In this document: positions 1 to 6,398 of the stretch, one piece after another | How the letters are laid out: each line of letters begins with the position of its first letter | Position numbering within the stretch: the stretch's first letter is position 1 | NCBI GenBank assembly: GCA_020846515.1 | Contig: JADLDX010000026.1 | Coordinates: 1-14,302, forward strand | Origin: Pirellulaceae bacterium | GTDB lineage: Bacteria > Planctomycetota > Planctomycetia > Pirellulales > Pirellulaceae | Direction: 5' to 3' | DNA length: 14,302 nt | Notes under the pieces: generated by a model | What the model was told of the DNA's origin: nothing | Databases searched by the model: none | The model's input: only the letters and a program-made list of their open reading frames with translations | Position numbers and translations under genes: made by a program

Positions 1-1
1 C

Positions 2-55
2 GGTGCCTTAAATTCTGTGGCAGTTACCGATTGGCCAATAACGATAAGAAAGTGA
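2..55 (+). CDS. Possible C-terminal tail of an upstream gene (partial)
   Basis: The only forward frame that is open from the window edge and closes just before the next gene would end in GALNSVAVTDWPITIRK and stop with TGA at 53-55. That is 3 bases before the ATG of the sugar kinase, a spacing typical of translationally coupled genes. With only 17 residues no family can be named. The frame could be open by chance. Confidence 0.25.
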   Translation, partial: GALNSVAVTDWPITIRK

Positions 56-58
56 CTG

Positions 59-1051
59 ATGCGTCGATTTCATGTATGTGGTTTAGGCAATGCGATGGTC
101 GATATCTTCTTGGAGATGAACGATCAGGAGTTCGCCAGCTTGGGCTTTGAACGCGGCACCATGCGGTTGGTGGAAAACCAGGAACAGCAGTTACTGCTAA
201 CGCGTTTTCACGATCGGCAGCATGACCTGCGACTGGTTAGTGGAGGTTCCGTGGCTAACTCCGTGATAGGCCTGACGCAGTTAGGTGGGCGCTCGGCTTT
301 CATTGGCTGCGTGGGCGATGACCGTTATGGTTTGCATTACGCAGAAGAGTTTCAGCAGTTGAACATCGACTTCGGTACCAACATATTGGTCGGTGAAACG
401 ACAGGTACCTGCTTGGCGATCATCACGCCTGATGCTGAACGGACGATGCGGACCTGTTTGGCGGTTTCCAGCCAACTAGCGGCTCGGCACGTCCATGCCG
501 ACACGGTGGCGCACTCGGAATGGTTGTTTATCGAGGGGTATGTCTTCGCCAATCCGGAGACGGGGCAGCATGCAATTCGGCAAGCCATGGAGATTGCGAA
601 AGCGAATGGCACGAAAGTGGCTCTAACCTGTTCTGATGCCTTTATACCTCAAGTTTTTGGCGAATCCTTCCAGGCGGCGCTGGCCCAAAGTGATTTGCTA
701 TTTTGCAATGCGGTGGAAGCGCAAGCCGTTACCGGTCAAAGTGACGTGCCTTCGGCTTTTGCCAAGTTGAAAGAAATGGTGCCCAACGCGGTTGTCACCG
801 ATGGTCCGCATGGCGCCCATGTGCGCTATGGAGACTGCGAAACCCATGTGCCGGCCTATGGCTGTGACCCCAGGGATCTCACCGGCGCCGGCGACATGTT
901 TGCTGGGGCCTTTTTGTATGGAATCACTCATGGATTTGCGCCGGCAGTGGCCGCTAAGGGCGCCAATTACTTGTGCATGAAGGTCATCACGCAAGTGGGC
1001 GCACGCTTGCACCAAGGGGCGCGAGAATTTTGGTTGGCCGCTACAAGCTAG
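59..1051 (+). CDS. PfkB-family sugar/nucleoside kinase, adenosine kinase-like
   Basis: A 330-residue cytoplasmic kinase of the ribokinase/PfkB superfamily, which transfers phosphate from ATP to a sugar or nucleoside hydroxyl. The N-terminal substrate-side motif is GGSVANSVIGLTQLGG at about residues 62-77, followed by GCVGDDRYG at 83-91. The C-terminal PfkB signature is DLTGAGDMFAGAFLYG at 273-288, where Asp279 is the expected catalytic base and GAGD forms the anion hole. The length and the N-terminal pattern GLGNAMVDI fit the adenosine-kinase branch, so salvage of adenosine to AMP is the best guess. Fructokinase, ribokinase or another nucleoside kinase cannot be excluded. The ATG at 59 is preceded only by a purine-rich stretch (AAGAAAG), not a clear Shine-Dalgarno. 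The PP2C gene follows 76 bases later on the same strand. Confidence 0.93.
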   Translation: MRRFHVCGLGNAMVDIFLEMNDQEFASLGFERGTMRLVENQEQQLLLTRFHDRQHDLRLVSGGSVANSVIGLTQLGGRSAFIGCVGDDRYGLHYAEEFQQLNIDFGTNILVGETTGTCLAIITPDAERTMRTCLAVSSQLAARHVHADTVAHSEWLFIEGYVFANPETGQHAIRQAMEIAKANGTKVALTCSDAFIPQVFGESFQAALAQSDLLFCNAVEAQAVTGQSDVPSAFAKLKEMVPNAVVTDGPHGAHVRYGDCETHVPAYGCDPRDLTGAGDMFAGAFLYGITHGFAPAVAAKGANYLCMKVITQVGARLHQGAREFWLAATS

Positions 1052-1127
1052 GCTCACCAACAGGCTCCTCATTTTTCCGAGCGATAGTAAATTTTTCCAG
1101 CAATTGCAAAACGAGAGGGGGCAAGGA

Positions 1128-2111
1128 ATGTCGGCACGAATCTTGAGCGCAGGACGTACGGATGTTGGCAAGCAGCGTGCGTCCAATCAAGATCAGTTCC
1201 TCATTGCTGACCTGCACAAATCAATGCTGGTGGAAGAGAGTAGCCTTAAACTAGATTGCCAGGCGCGATTGTATGGCAAATCCTTCGGTCGACTGCTGAT
1301 GGTCGCCGATGGGATGGGAGGGCATCAGGCTGGTAGTCGTGCCAGTTTGTTGGCCATCGATTTGTTGATCAATCAACTAGTTGGCGGCATGCGCTGGCCC
1401 ACGCAAGTTTCCGCCGACGAAGAAATGCGCTTTGTGGCTGATCTGAAGCAGCTATTTGAAACGGCTCACCGTTTGATTGTACGCGAATCCGATGCGCATG
1501 CGGACTTGCGCGGGATGGGTACCACGTTGACCATGTGTTACATCATCTGGCCCCAGATGTACGTCGTGCATGTCGGCGACAGCCGTTGTTACTTGATTCG
1601 CCAGGAGACCGTCAAGCAGTTGACGCGAGATCATACCTTGTCCTCGCATCTGGCGGAGAAAGGTGGCATGAGCGTGGAGGAGGCCGAACGGTCGCGATGG
1701 AGTCATGTGCTTGTCAACGCGCTGGGCGCCGGCGGCATCGAGGTGACGGTCGAAGTTCATAAAGAGCAGTTGGAAATCGATGACATCGTCGTGCTGTGCA
1801 CCGATGGCCTGTATCGACATGTCAAAGTAGATGAGATGTCCGACATTTTATTGCGTGAGCTCGAACTGGCCGAAGCGTGCCGCTCGTTAATCGAGCTGGC
1901 GAACTTTCGCGGTGGACATGACAACATTACTGTCGTGGCGGCACGTTGCTTAAAAGCACAGGGACCTCAGAAAACGCGGACGATTGTCGCCACCGAGATG
2001 ACGCTGGAACGAGCCCTCGGCGACCTGGGTGGGTTTGAGCCTGAAATAAATGAAGATTCGTCCTCTGAGTTCGAAGTAGAGATAGACACGGCTGAGCACT
2101 TTCGGAATTGA
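1128..2111 (+). CDS. PP2C-family (PPM) serine/threonine protein phosphatase
   Basis: A 327-residue metal-dependent phosphatase that removes phosphate from Ser/Thr residues, usually opposing Hanks-type kinases, which are abundant in planctomycetes. All core PPM motifs are visible: ASNQDQF at 18-24, VADGMGGHQAG at 59-69 with metal-binding Asp61, GMGTTLT at 129-135, VHVGDSRCYLIR at 147-158, LTRDHTLS at 165-172, LCTDGLYRHV at 223-232, and GGHDNITVVAAR at 262-273. The set is complete, so it should be active. After the domain comes a roughly 50-residue tail rich in Glu, Asp and Ser with no recognised domain. It has no signal peptide or membrane segment, so it is cytoplasmic. I chose the ATG at 1128 because AGGGGGCAAGGA lies just upstream. 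A TTG eight codons earlier at 1104 would sit before this ribosome-binding site. It is probably cotranscribed with the kinase gene 76 bases upstream, though the two functions have no obvious link. Confidence 0.93.
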   Translation: MSARILSAGRTDVGKQRASNQDQFLIADLHKSMLVEESSLKLDCQARLYGKSFGRLLMVADGMGGHQAGSRASLLAIDLLINQLVGGMRWPTQVSADEEMRFVADLKQLFETAHRLIVRESDAHADLRGMGTTLTMCYIIWPQMYVVHVGDSRCYLIRQETVKQLTRDHTLSSHLAEKGGMSVEEAERSRWSHVLVNALGAGGIEVTVEVHKEQLEIDDIVVLCTDGLYRHVKVDEMSDILLRELELAEACRSLIELANFRGGHDNITVVAARCLKAQGPQKTRTIVATEMTLERALGDLGGFEPEINEDSSSEFEVEIDTAEHFRN

Positions 2112-2183
2112 GCGGTCACGAAGGCGGCCCATTACCGGTCACACCCCCTTCGACGAAGAAGCGGACGGTCGGCGACGAGTTAT

Positions 2184-2255
2184 AGGATTCGACGAGTCGC
2201 GGAGCGATTCGTCCACTTTAGAGGATTCGACCAGTCGCGGAGCGATTCGTCCACT
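2184..2255. repeat. Two tandem copies of a 34-bp hairpin repeat (38-bp period)
   Basis: Copies lie at 2184-2217 and 2222-2255 and differ at one of 34 positions. Each contains an inverted repeat: GACGAGTCGC, loop GGA, GCGATTCGTC, giving a 10-bp stem with one G-T wobble in copy 1. Copy 2 has GACCAGTCGC on the left arm, which puts one mismatch in the stem. There is no T-run after either copy, so this is not a standard intrinsic terminator, although it sits between the stop of the phosphatase gene and the protease gene. A short palindrome CTTCGACGAAG lies just upstream at about 2148-2158. It resembles an interspersed palindromic (REP-like) element. That class is an inference. Confidence 0.75.
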
Positions 2256-2371
2256 GGTTAGCTATCGAGAGGGCATGGTGTGTGCTTCCGTAATGCTATG
2301 CGGTTAAACGTGTGGATCGGGCGCCGCTTTGGCAGCCGAGCAGGTGTGGCGAATCAGAAAGTCACCGAACA

Positions 2372-3271
2372 ATGTTGGGTAGTACAAAACTGGGCAAAAT
2401 TGGTGGCATCACTGTCCGAATTCACTGGACATTTTGGCTGCTGATGATCTTCTACGCGCTGTCTGCCACGGCCTCTAGCGGACCCGTAGGCGGATTGATG
2501 ACCGCCTTGTTGGTCGGCTTAGTGTTTGCTTGCGTGCTGGCGCACGAGTTCGGGCATGCCTTTGCCGCTCGCGCGTTCGGCATCCCCACGCATGACATTA
2601 CGTTGCTGCCGATCGGCGGTTTGGCACGTCTAGCCAGAATGCCCGAGAATCCGAAGCAAGAGTTGCTCATTGCGCTAGCCGGTCCGGCAGTCAATGTCGT
2701 CATCGCTCTGGGCCTGATGCTTCTGCTACCGTTGCAGTCCGTTGCGGCCATCGCGGGCGAGCCGATGTTGGTACTGGGCGGCGGACTGGTCGAGAATCTG
2801 CTAGCCGCGAACATTGTGCTGGTATTGTTCAACATGCTGCCGGCCTTCCCGATGGACGGAGGAAGAGTGCTGCGCAGCCTGATCGCCATGCGAACCACAC
2901 ACCTGCGAGCCACCGAGATCGCCGCTCGCGTCGGCCGATGGATGTCGCTGCTGTTTATCATGGCCGGCTTTTTCTACGGCTTTGAATTGATACTAGTTGG
3001 CCTGTTTGTTTTGTTGGCCGGTACCGGAGAATTGTTTGAGGCCCGCCGCCGGGCGATGGGCACTGCTGCTCCATTCTTTCAATTTCAATGGTCCAACTCG
3101 CCTAACGCAGCCGGCAATCCTTGGTCCCAATCTTCGCCCCATGGGACACAGGTTGAGTGGGAGTATCCAGGCCGATCATCGTCCAACGCTTCGCGATATC
3201 CCGATGTTATTGATGCCATCGAAGTGCGCGAGATCAAAGAGATCAATCCTTCGCGTTTGGGAAATCCGTGA
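2372..3271 (+). CDS. Site-2 protease family (M50) intramembrane zinc metalloprotease
   Basis: A 299-residue integral membrane protease that cuts substrates within the lipid bilayer. The zinc motif HEFGH is at 58-62 (His58, Glu59, His62) and the second active-site motif NMLPAFPMDGGRV at 154-166 supplies the third ligand Asp162, so the catalytic set is complete. It has about five to six hydrophobic segments, roughly 20-36, 40-57, 98-120, 131-156, 185-200 and 205-222. The lack of a PDZ domain and the compact core resemble the SpoIVFB-like branch rather than RseP. A soluble tail of about 65 residues rich in Ser, Asn and Pro ends in an acidic/basic helix-like stretch. I prefer the ATG at 2372 (MLGSTKLGKIGG), where family similarity begins. 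The GTG at 2312 would add 20 residues with no domain character. The substrate is unknown. The presumed anti-sigma factor encoded about 2.2 kb downstream is a plausible candidate (inference). Confidence 0.92.
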   Translation: MLGSTKLGKIGGITVRIHWTFWLLMIFYALSATASSGPVGGLMTALLVGLVFACVLAHEFGHAFAARAFGIPTHDITLLPIGGLARLARMPENPKQELLIALAGPAVNVVIALGLMLLLPLQSVAAIAGEPMLVLGGGLVENLLAANIVLVLFNMLPAFPMDGGRVLRSLIAMRTTHLRATEIAARVGRWMSLLFIMAGFFYGFELILVGLFVLLAGTGELFEARRRAMGTAAPFFQFQWSNSPNAAGNPWSQSSPHGTQVEWEYPGRSSSNASRYPDVIDAIEVREIKEINPSRLGNP

Positions 3272-3451
3272 CCATCGAGCAGCCATCTCTTGATCAGTGC
3301 CCGGGCAACGTGCGGTTTCAGGCCATCAACGCAAACCGCCCCTTGGGCTTTGGTTAAAAGCTGCCCAGAGGCGGCACGACACTTTAGCTACAGTAACGCT
3401 CTGGCCTGCGTTTTGATTCTAATTGGCCACTGAGAACTTGTGCATGGTGGC
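3272..3451. other. Convergent intergenic region with weak hairpins
   Basis: This gap separates the ends of the convergent protease and epimerase genes. It holds a perfect 10-bp palindrome TGCCCGGGCA at 3298-3307 and an inverted repeat GCGGTTT (3312-3318) / AAACCGC (3333-3339) with a 14-base loop. It also has GCCAC (3426-3430) / GTGGC (3447-3451) directly after the epimerase stop on the minus strand. None is followed by a clear T-run, so terminator function is possible but not shown. No coding potential is apparent. Confidence 0.4.
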
Positions 3452-4576
3452 TTAGTAGTACTTCTCACCAGGACGCAACAACGAGGTGGGGAACTCAGGT
3501 TTATTGGGCGAGTCTGGAAAGTGTTGCGTCTCCAGACAGAAGCCTTCGTGTTGCTTGAATCCACCGGCACTGGCTGCGCCGCTCAGATGGTTGCCTGTGT
3601 ATAGCTGCATGCCAGGCTGAGTCGTAAAGACTTCCATCACTCGGCCACTGAGTGGCTCAACTGCTTTGGCGGCCGGTCGCAGTGTGCTCGCAGCGCCATT
3701 GACCACCAGGCAATGATCGTAGCCCTTGGTCTGTGGCAGCATCTCGATACGCTCACCGATGGTACGTGGTTGGCGAAAATCGAGCGGCGTGCCTTCGACA
3801 TTGGCCAATTGTCCCGTGGGGATAAGCGTGTCGTCGACTGACAAATAGCGGTCACAGAACAATTGCAGTTGAGTACCGAGAACGTTACCTTGTCCGGCAC
3901 CCGCCAGATTCCAATAGCCATGGTTTGTCAAATTCACCACGGTTGGCTTGTCGGTCGTAGCAGTGAACGCAAACGTCAGTTCATTGGCGTTCGTCCAGGT
4001 GTATTCGGCCATGACTTGTAGGCGACCTGGATAGCCTTCTTCGCCATCAGCACTTTCCGTACGAAATACGACGACCAACGCATCGGCGGTTTGTTTGGTC
4101 TCGGCTTGCCAGACTTTCATGTCGAAACCAACGGTGCCTCCATGCAGATGATTGGGACCGTTGTTGGTGACCAACGTATAGGTCTTGCCGTCGATTTGAA
4201 ACTTACCGCCAGCAATTCGGTTCGCGTAGCGGCCAACTGTGGCACCAAAGTAGGGATGGCGTTCGAGGTAGCCGGCCAAATTCGGGAACCCCAGCATCAC
4301 ATTGGCTTTTTTGCCTGATCGGTCGGGCACTTCGACTTTGGTAATAATGGCACCATAGTTGGTCAACTGCACGACATTGCCCGCGGAATTGGTCAACGTA
4401 TATAAGGAGACCTTTTGGCCATCGGTCGTCACACCAAAGTCGCTGGTTTCAATCTTCATTGGGGCTTTTTCCTGAGCATTAGTAGAATCGATTGGGAGTT
4501 GCAGGCCGACCATGACCAGCCAGCCCATCGTCGTCATGGTTCGGCTGAGCAATGCGAAAAGTTTATCTGGGGACAT
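3452..4576 (-). CDS. galM: Aldose 1-epimerase (mutarotase), exported
   Basis: A 374-residue mutarotase that interconverts alpha and beta anomers of aldoses such as glucose and galactose. Family motifs: NYGAIITKVEVPDR at 73-86, GRYANRIAGGKF at 115-126, NHLHGG at 142-147, LTNHGYWNLAG at 216-226 with His219, KGYDHCL at 284-290 with Asp287, and GFCLETQHFPDSPN at 345-358 with Glu349, the expected catalytic base. All key residues are present. The N-terminus looks like a Sec signal peptide: basic residues, a hydrophobic stretch at about 16-29, and a likely cut after STNA at 34, so the enzyme should act outside the cytoplasm. I chose the ATG at 4576 because AAAAGGG lies about 12 bases upstream and a TATAAT lies about 50 bases upstream. 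The frame stays open to 4744 without a convincing alternative. It stands alone on this strand and faces away from the sigma factor gene. Confidence 0.94.
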   Translation of the reverse strand: MSPDKLFALLSRTMTTMGWLVMVGLQLPIDSTNAQEKAPMKIETSDFGVTTDGQKVSLYTLTNSAGNVVQLTNYGAIITKVEVPDRSGKKANVMLGFPNLAGYLERHPYFGATVGRYANRIAGGKFQIDGKTYTLVTNNGPNHLHGGTVGFDMKVWQAETKQTADALVVVFRTESADGEEGYPGRLQVMAEYTWTNANELTFAFTATTDKPTVVNLTNHGYWNLAGAGQGNVLGTQLQLFCDRYLSVDDTLIPTGQLANVEGTPLDFRQPRTIGERIEMLPQTKGYDHCLVVNGAASTLRPAAKAVEPLSGRVMEVFTTQPGMQLYTGNHLSGAASAGGFKQHEGFCLETQHFPDSPNKPEFPTSLLRPGEKYY

Positions 4577-4625
4577 ATCAGAGCCCTTTTCCGATGACCT
4601 GGAGAGAAGGTTGGCAAGTGCAAGC

Positions 4626-4631
4626 ATTATA
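4626..4631 (-). promoter_or_regulatory. Candidate -10 box for the epimerase gene
   Basis: The minus strand reads TATAAT here, a perfect sigma-70-type -10. Transcription would start near 4619 and leave an untranslated leader of about 42 bases before the ATG at 4576. No good -35 lies at 17 bases: the nearest match, TTGACT on the minus strand (4655-4660), is 23 bases away. Treat it as a candidate only. Confidence 0.35.
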
Positions 4632-4856
4632 TATCGGCCAGCTTGATTTCGCTCAGTCAAGTGCCGATGCGGCCTGGAACGCGTCCAGCCGGCAAGATAT
4701 GGAGGGCAGGCACGAACTACCGATCGACGCGAGAGCCGCAACAACTTCGGTCAATCGGCAACCTATTCAAAGTCACGGATACGTGCGTGAGTGCCTTTGC
4801 CCTGAACCGGTATGGCTCACAGGCTTGAGTATTACATAGTGGGAGGCAGATTGCCC

Positions 4857-4874
4857 ATGGCTCGTACGGCTTGA
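4857..4874 (+). CDS. Possible leader mini-ORF MARTA before the sigma factor
   Basis: ATG at 4857 opens a five-codon frame (MARTA, TGA at 4872-4874) preceded by GGGAGG at 4841-4846, ten bases upstream, the best ribosome-binding site in this part of the window. Its stop lies 2 bases before the sigma factor ATG at 4877, so ribosomes ending here could reinitiate on the sigma gene, which has no Shine-Dalgarno of its own. It could equally be chance, so confidence is low. Confidence 0.25.
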   Translation: MARTA

Positions 4875-4876
4875 AA

Positions 4877-5425
4877 ATGGCTCAGTTCCTGAACGCTTCC
4901 GAACTTGCTTGCGATCCCGCAGAGGAGTTTGCCAGTCACCAAGGTTGGCTGCGTACCGTTTTGCTATCCCGTTTGGGCAATCGTGAGGAAGCAGACGAAG
5001 TACTGCAGGAGATCGCATTGGCGGCCGCAAATCAATCGGCCAAGCGACAGCCAGTCGATCGGGTTGGGCCATGGCTATACCGCGTCGCCCTGCGGCAGGT
5101 TTTGCTACTCAAACGCAAGCAAGGGCGTCGGCGACGGCTCCTGGCAGGCGTGGTCGCCAAGACCGAGGTCACCGACCAGTGCCAGAAAACCAGTTCTCCG
5201 CTGGACTGGATGCTCAGCGAAGAGCGCGGCCAGCGTGTGCGTGAAGCGCTGTTGCGGATGGACGAACGCGACCGACAGCTCTTGTTGCTGAAATATGTCG
5301 AAGGTTTTTCGTATGAAGAAATTAGTCTAGTGCTGGGAGTTACCGTCAGTTCGGTTCAGTCCAGACTTCACCGAGCACGGAAGATATTGCGAGATCGACT
5401 AATAATCGCCCAAGTTGTACCTTAA
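4877..5425 (+). CDS. ECF-type RNA polymerase sigma factor
   Basis: A 182-residue group 4 (ECF) sigma factor that would direct RNA polymerase to a specific regulon. Region 2 spans about 18-85, with the core-binding/-10 pattern NREEADEVLQEIALAAANQ at 35-53 and the WLYRVALRQ helix at 66-74. A basic linker (KRKQGRRRR) follows at 79-87. Region 4 covers about 115-175, including RMDERDRQLLLLKYVEGFSYEEIS and the helix-turn-helix LGVTVSSVQSRLHRARK at 153-169, which contacts the -35 element. There is no C-terminal extension. ATG 4877 is taken as the start; TTG 4871 would add two codons, and neither has its own Shine-Dalgarno. The next gene begins 59 bases downstream on the same strand and encodes a likely membrane anti-sigma factor. 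The exact ECF group cannot be assigned without profile comparison. Confidence 0.93.
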   Translation: MAQFLNASELACDPAEEFASHQGWLRTVLLSRLGNREEADEVLQEIALAAANQSAKRQPVDRVGPWLYRVALRQVLLLKRKQGRRRRLLAGVVAKTEVTDQCQKTSSPLDWMLSEERGQRVREALLRMDERDRQLLLLKYVEGFSYEEISLVLGVTVSSVQSRLHRARKILRDRLIIAQVVP

Positions 5426-5427
5426 GT

Positions 5428-5447
5428 GCGTCCATTCCCCAGGACGC
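5428..5447 (+). other. GC-rich hairpin between sigma and anti-sigma genes
   Basis: GCGTCC (5428-5433), an 8-base loop and GGACGC (5442-5447) form a 6-bp stem that begins 2 bases after the sigma factor stop. No T-run follows, so full termination is unlikely. It could stabilise the upstream mRNA or lower expression of the next gene. Confidence 0.45.
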
Positions 5448-5484
5448 GAAGAGACCATGTTCCAGCAAGAATCAACAGGCAGCC

Positions 5485-6294
5485 ATGCAAACGTACGATA
5501 AATGGGATCAAGAAGAGTTCTGGCAGCGGGTAGTGGATGGGCTGAGCACTAATGAACTGGCCGAGTTTCTGGCGGCGTGCGAGCGACGTCCTGAATTGTG
5601 GAAACGCTGTGCTTTGGAATTGCTAGAAGAGCAAGCCTTAACGCGCGAGCTCAATGGATTGTCGAGCCATTGGCCACTCCAGCACCAATGGCGACCCGAC
5701 AGCGCAGCTGGCGAAACCCCAGAGCTTGACCCCGCCCTAGCACAGTCGTCGGTCTCTCCGTCGACCACCGAGTCTTCCCATGTACCTGCGCCGCTGCCCC
5801 GAAAATCGTTCGGCACGGCACAGTGGTTCAATAGCCTGGCTTTCGCAGCCTCTGTGTTGCTGGCATTTTTAGTTGGTGGGCAAGCATCGCGGCGGGTCGC
5901 TAACTGGTCCACAAACTCCCCTGCCCTGCCCTCCGGTCGACTGGCCAACACGGCGATACCGAATTCGACCGGAAACTTAGATACTGGCGTCAGTCGAACG
6001 TCCGCCCTTGGTTCGGCGGTCGGTTCGGGCCAGGGTTCGGCGGTGAGCTCAAACATGTTAGTGGTCGAACGCCCGACACCGGAAGCCATCGATCGCGTTA
6101 ACGCGGCTGCATTAACGCAAGCCATTCAAGCCGGCGATGGCCTGGATTGGGAAACACGATACAACGAACTTCGACGTCGAGGCTACGAGGTTCACTCGCA
6201 GGGCGGCATTATGCCCGTCTGGCTGGATGACGGTAGTTCTGCTGTTGTCCCATACCAACAGATCAAAGTTCGCCCCAAGCAAAACGCTTACTAA
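5485..6294 (+). CDS. Single-pass membrane protein, presumed anti-sigma factor
   Basis: A 269-residue protein of a type often found directly after ECF sigma genes in planctomycetes. The N-terminal cytoplasmic part (about 1-58) is acidic and helical, with DGLSTNELAEFLAACERRPE at 18-37 and LWKRCALELLEEQAL at 38-52, resembling the sigma-binding region of membrane anti-sigma factors. A Pro/Ser-rich linker (70-108) leads to one transmembrane helix at about 114-132 (WFNSLAFAASVLLAFLVGG). The outer part is Ser/Gly/Asn-rich and ends in a compact domain of about 70 residues (TPEAIDRVNAAAL to the end). I see no zinc-binding HxxxCxxC motif. Starting at ATG 5485 there is no strong ribosome-binding site. 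The role rests on position and architecture, not on a recognised domain. Its likely job is to hold the sigma factor at the membrane until an envelope signal arrives. Confidence 0.8.
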   Translation: MQTYDKWDQEEFWQRVVDGLSTNELAEFLAACERRPELWKRCALELLEEQALTRELNGLSSHWPLQHQWRPDSAAGETPELDPALAQSSVSPSTTESSHVPAPLPRKSFGTAQWFNSLAFAASVLLAFLVGGQASRRVANWSTNSPALPSGRLANTAIPNSTGNLDTGVSRTSALGSAVGSGQGSAVSSNMLVVERPTPEAIDRVNAAALTQAIQAGDGLDWETRYNELRRRGYEVHSQGGIMPVWLDDGSSAVVPYQQIKVRPKQNAY

Positions 6295-6338
6295 TTGCAA
6301 AAGAAACCCGACAACACAAACCCCACAGCAGTAACCCT

Positions 6339-6362
6339 ATATCAGCAACCCAACACTGATAT
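6339..6362. other. Inverted repeat upstream of the PDZ gene
   Basis: ATATCA (6339-6344) and TGATAT (6357-6362) form a perfect 6-base inverted repeat around a 12-base spacer. It lies 37 bases before the PDZ gene's start, ahead of its ribosome-binding site. It could be an operator or a weak hairpin. The short arms make chance likely. Confidence 0.25.
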
Positions 6363-6385
6363 TGCTCGTGATACTTGCTCAGTCT

Positions 6386-6392
6386 AAAGGAG
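6386..6392 (+). promoter_or_regulatory. Strong Shine-Dalgarno for the PDZ gene
   Basis: AAAGGAG sits 6 bases before ATG 6399. It stands out because most genes here have weak sites, and it suggests the third gene of the unit is translated more efficiently than the two regulators. Confidence 0.7.
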
Positions 6393-6398
6393 TTCTAA

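Larger units (their letters stand above)
4577..4876. other. Divergent intergenic region between epimerase and sigma factor genes
   Basis: About 300 bases serving two divergent genes. Visible elements are the minus-strand TATAAT at 4626-4631, a small inverted repeat CTGGA-ACGCG-TCCAG at 4674-4688 that could be an operator, and a strong GGGAGG at 4841-4846 serving a five-codon reading frame just before the sigma factor start. Reading frames crossing this stretch have no protein character. Confidence 0.45.

Noticed and set aside
2205..2219. 15-base match CGATTCGTCCACTTT shared with 13163-13177
   Set aside because: The second site lies in coding sequence of the large extracellular protein and only part of the repeat matches; a match of this length in a window of this size is not strong enough to claim a third repeat copy.
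4757..4784. Possible ECF-type promoter GGCAAC ... CGT upstream of the sigma gene
   Set aside because: The 19-base spacing is too long for typical ECF promoters and the -35 differs from GGAAC; autoregulation cannot be supported from this.
4552..4839. Open frames of 95 and 61 codons on the plus strand upstream of the sigma gene
   Set aside because: They overlap the epimerase 5' end and the divergent promoter region and have no domain-like composition.
4863..4872. TCGTACGGCT shared with the hairpin at 7942-7961
   Set aside because: A 10-base match is expected many times by chance in this length, and the 4863 copy has no stem.
5457..5501. 14-codon frame MFQQESTGSHANVR overlapping the anti-sigma start
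   Set aside because: The purine-rich stretch before it is too close to the ATG to be a good ribosome-binding site, and the frame has no other support.
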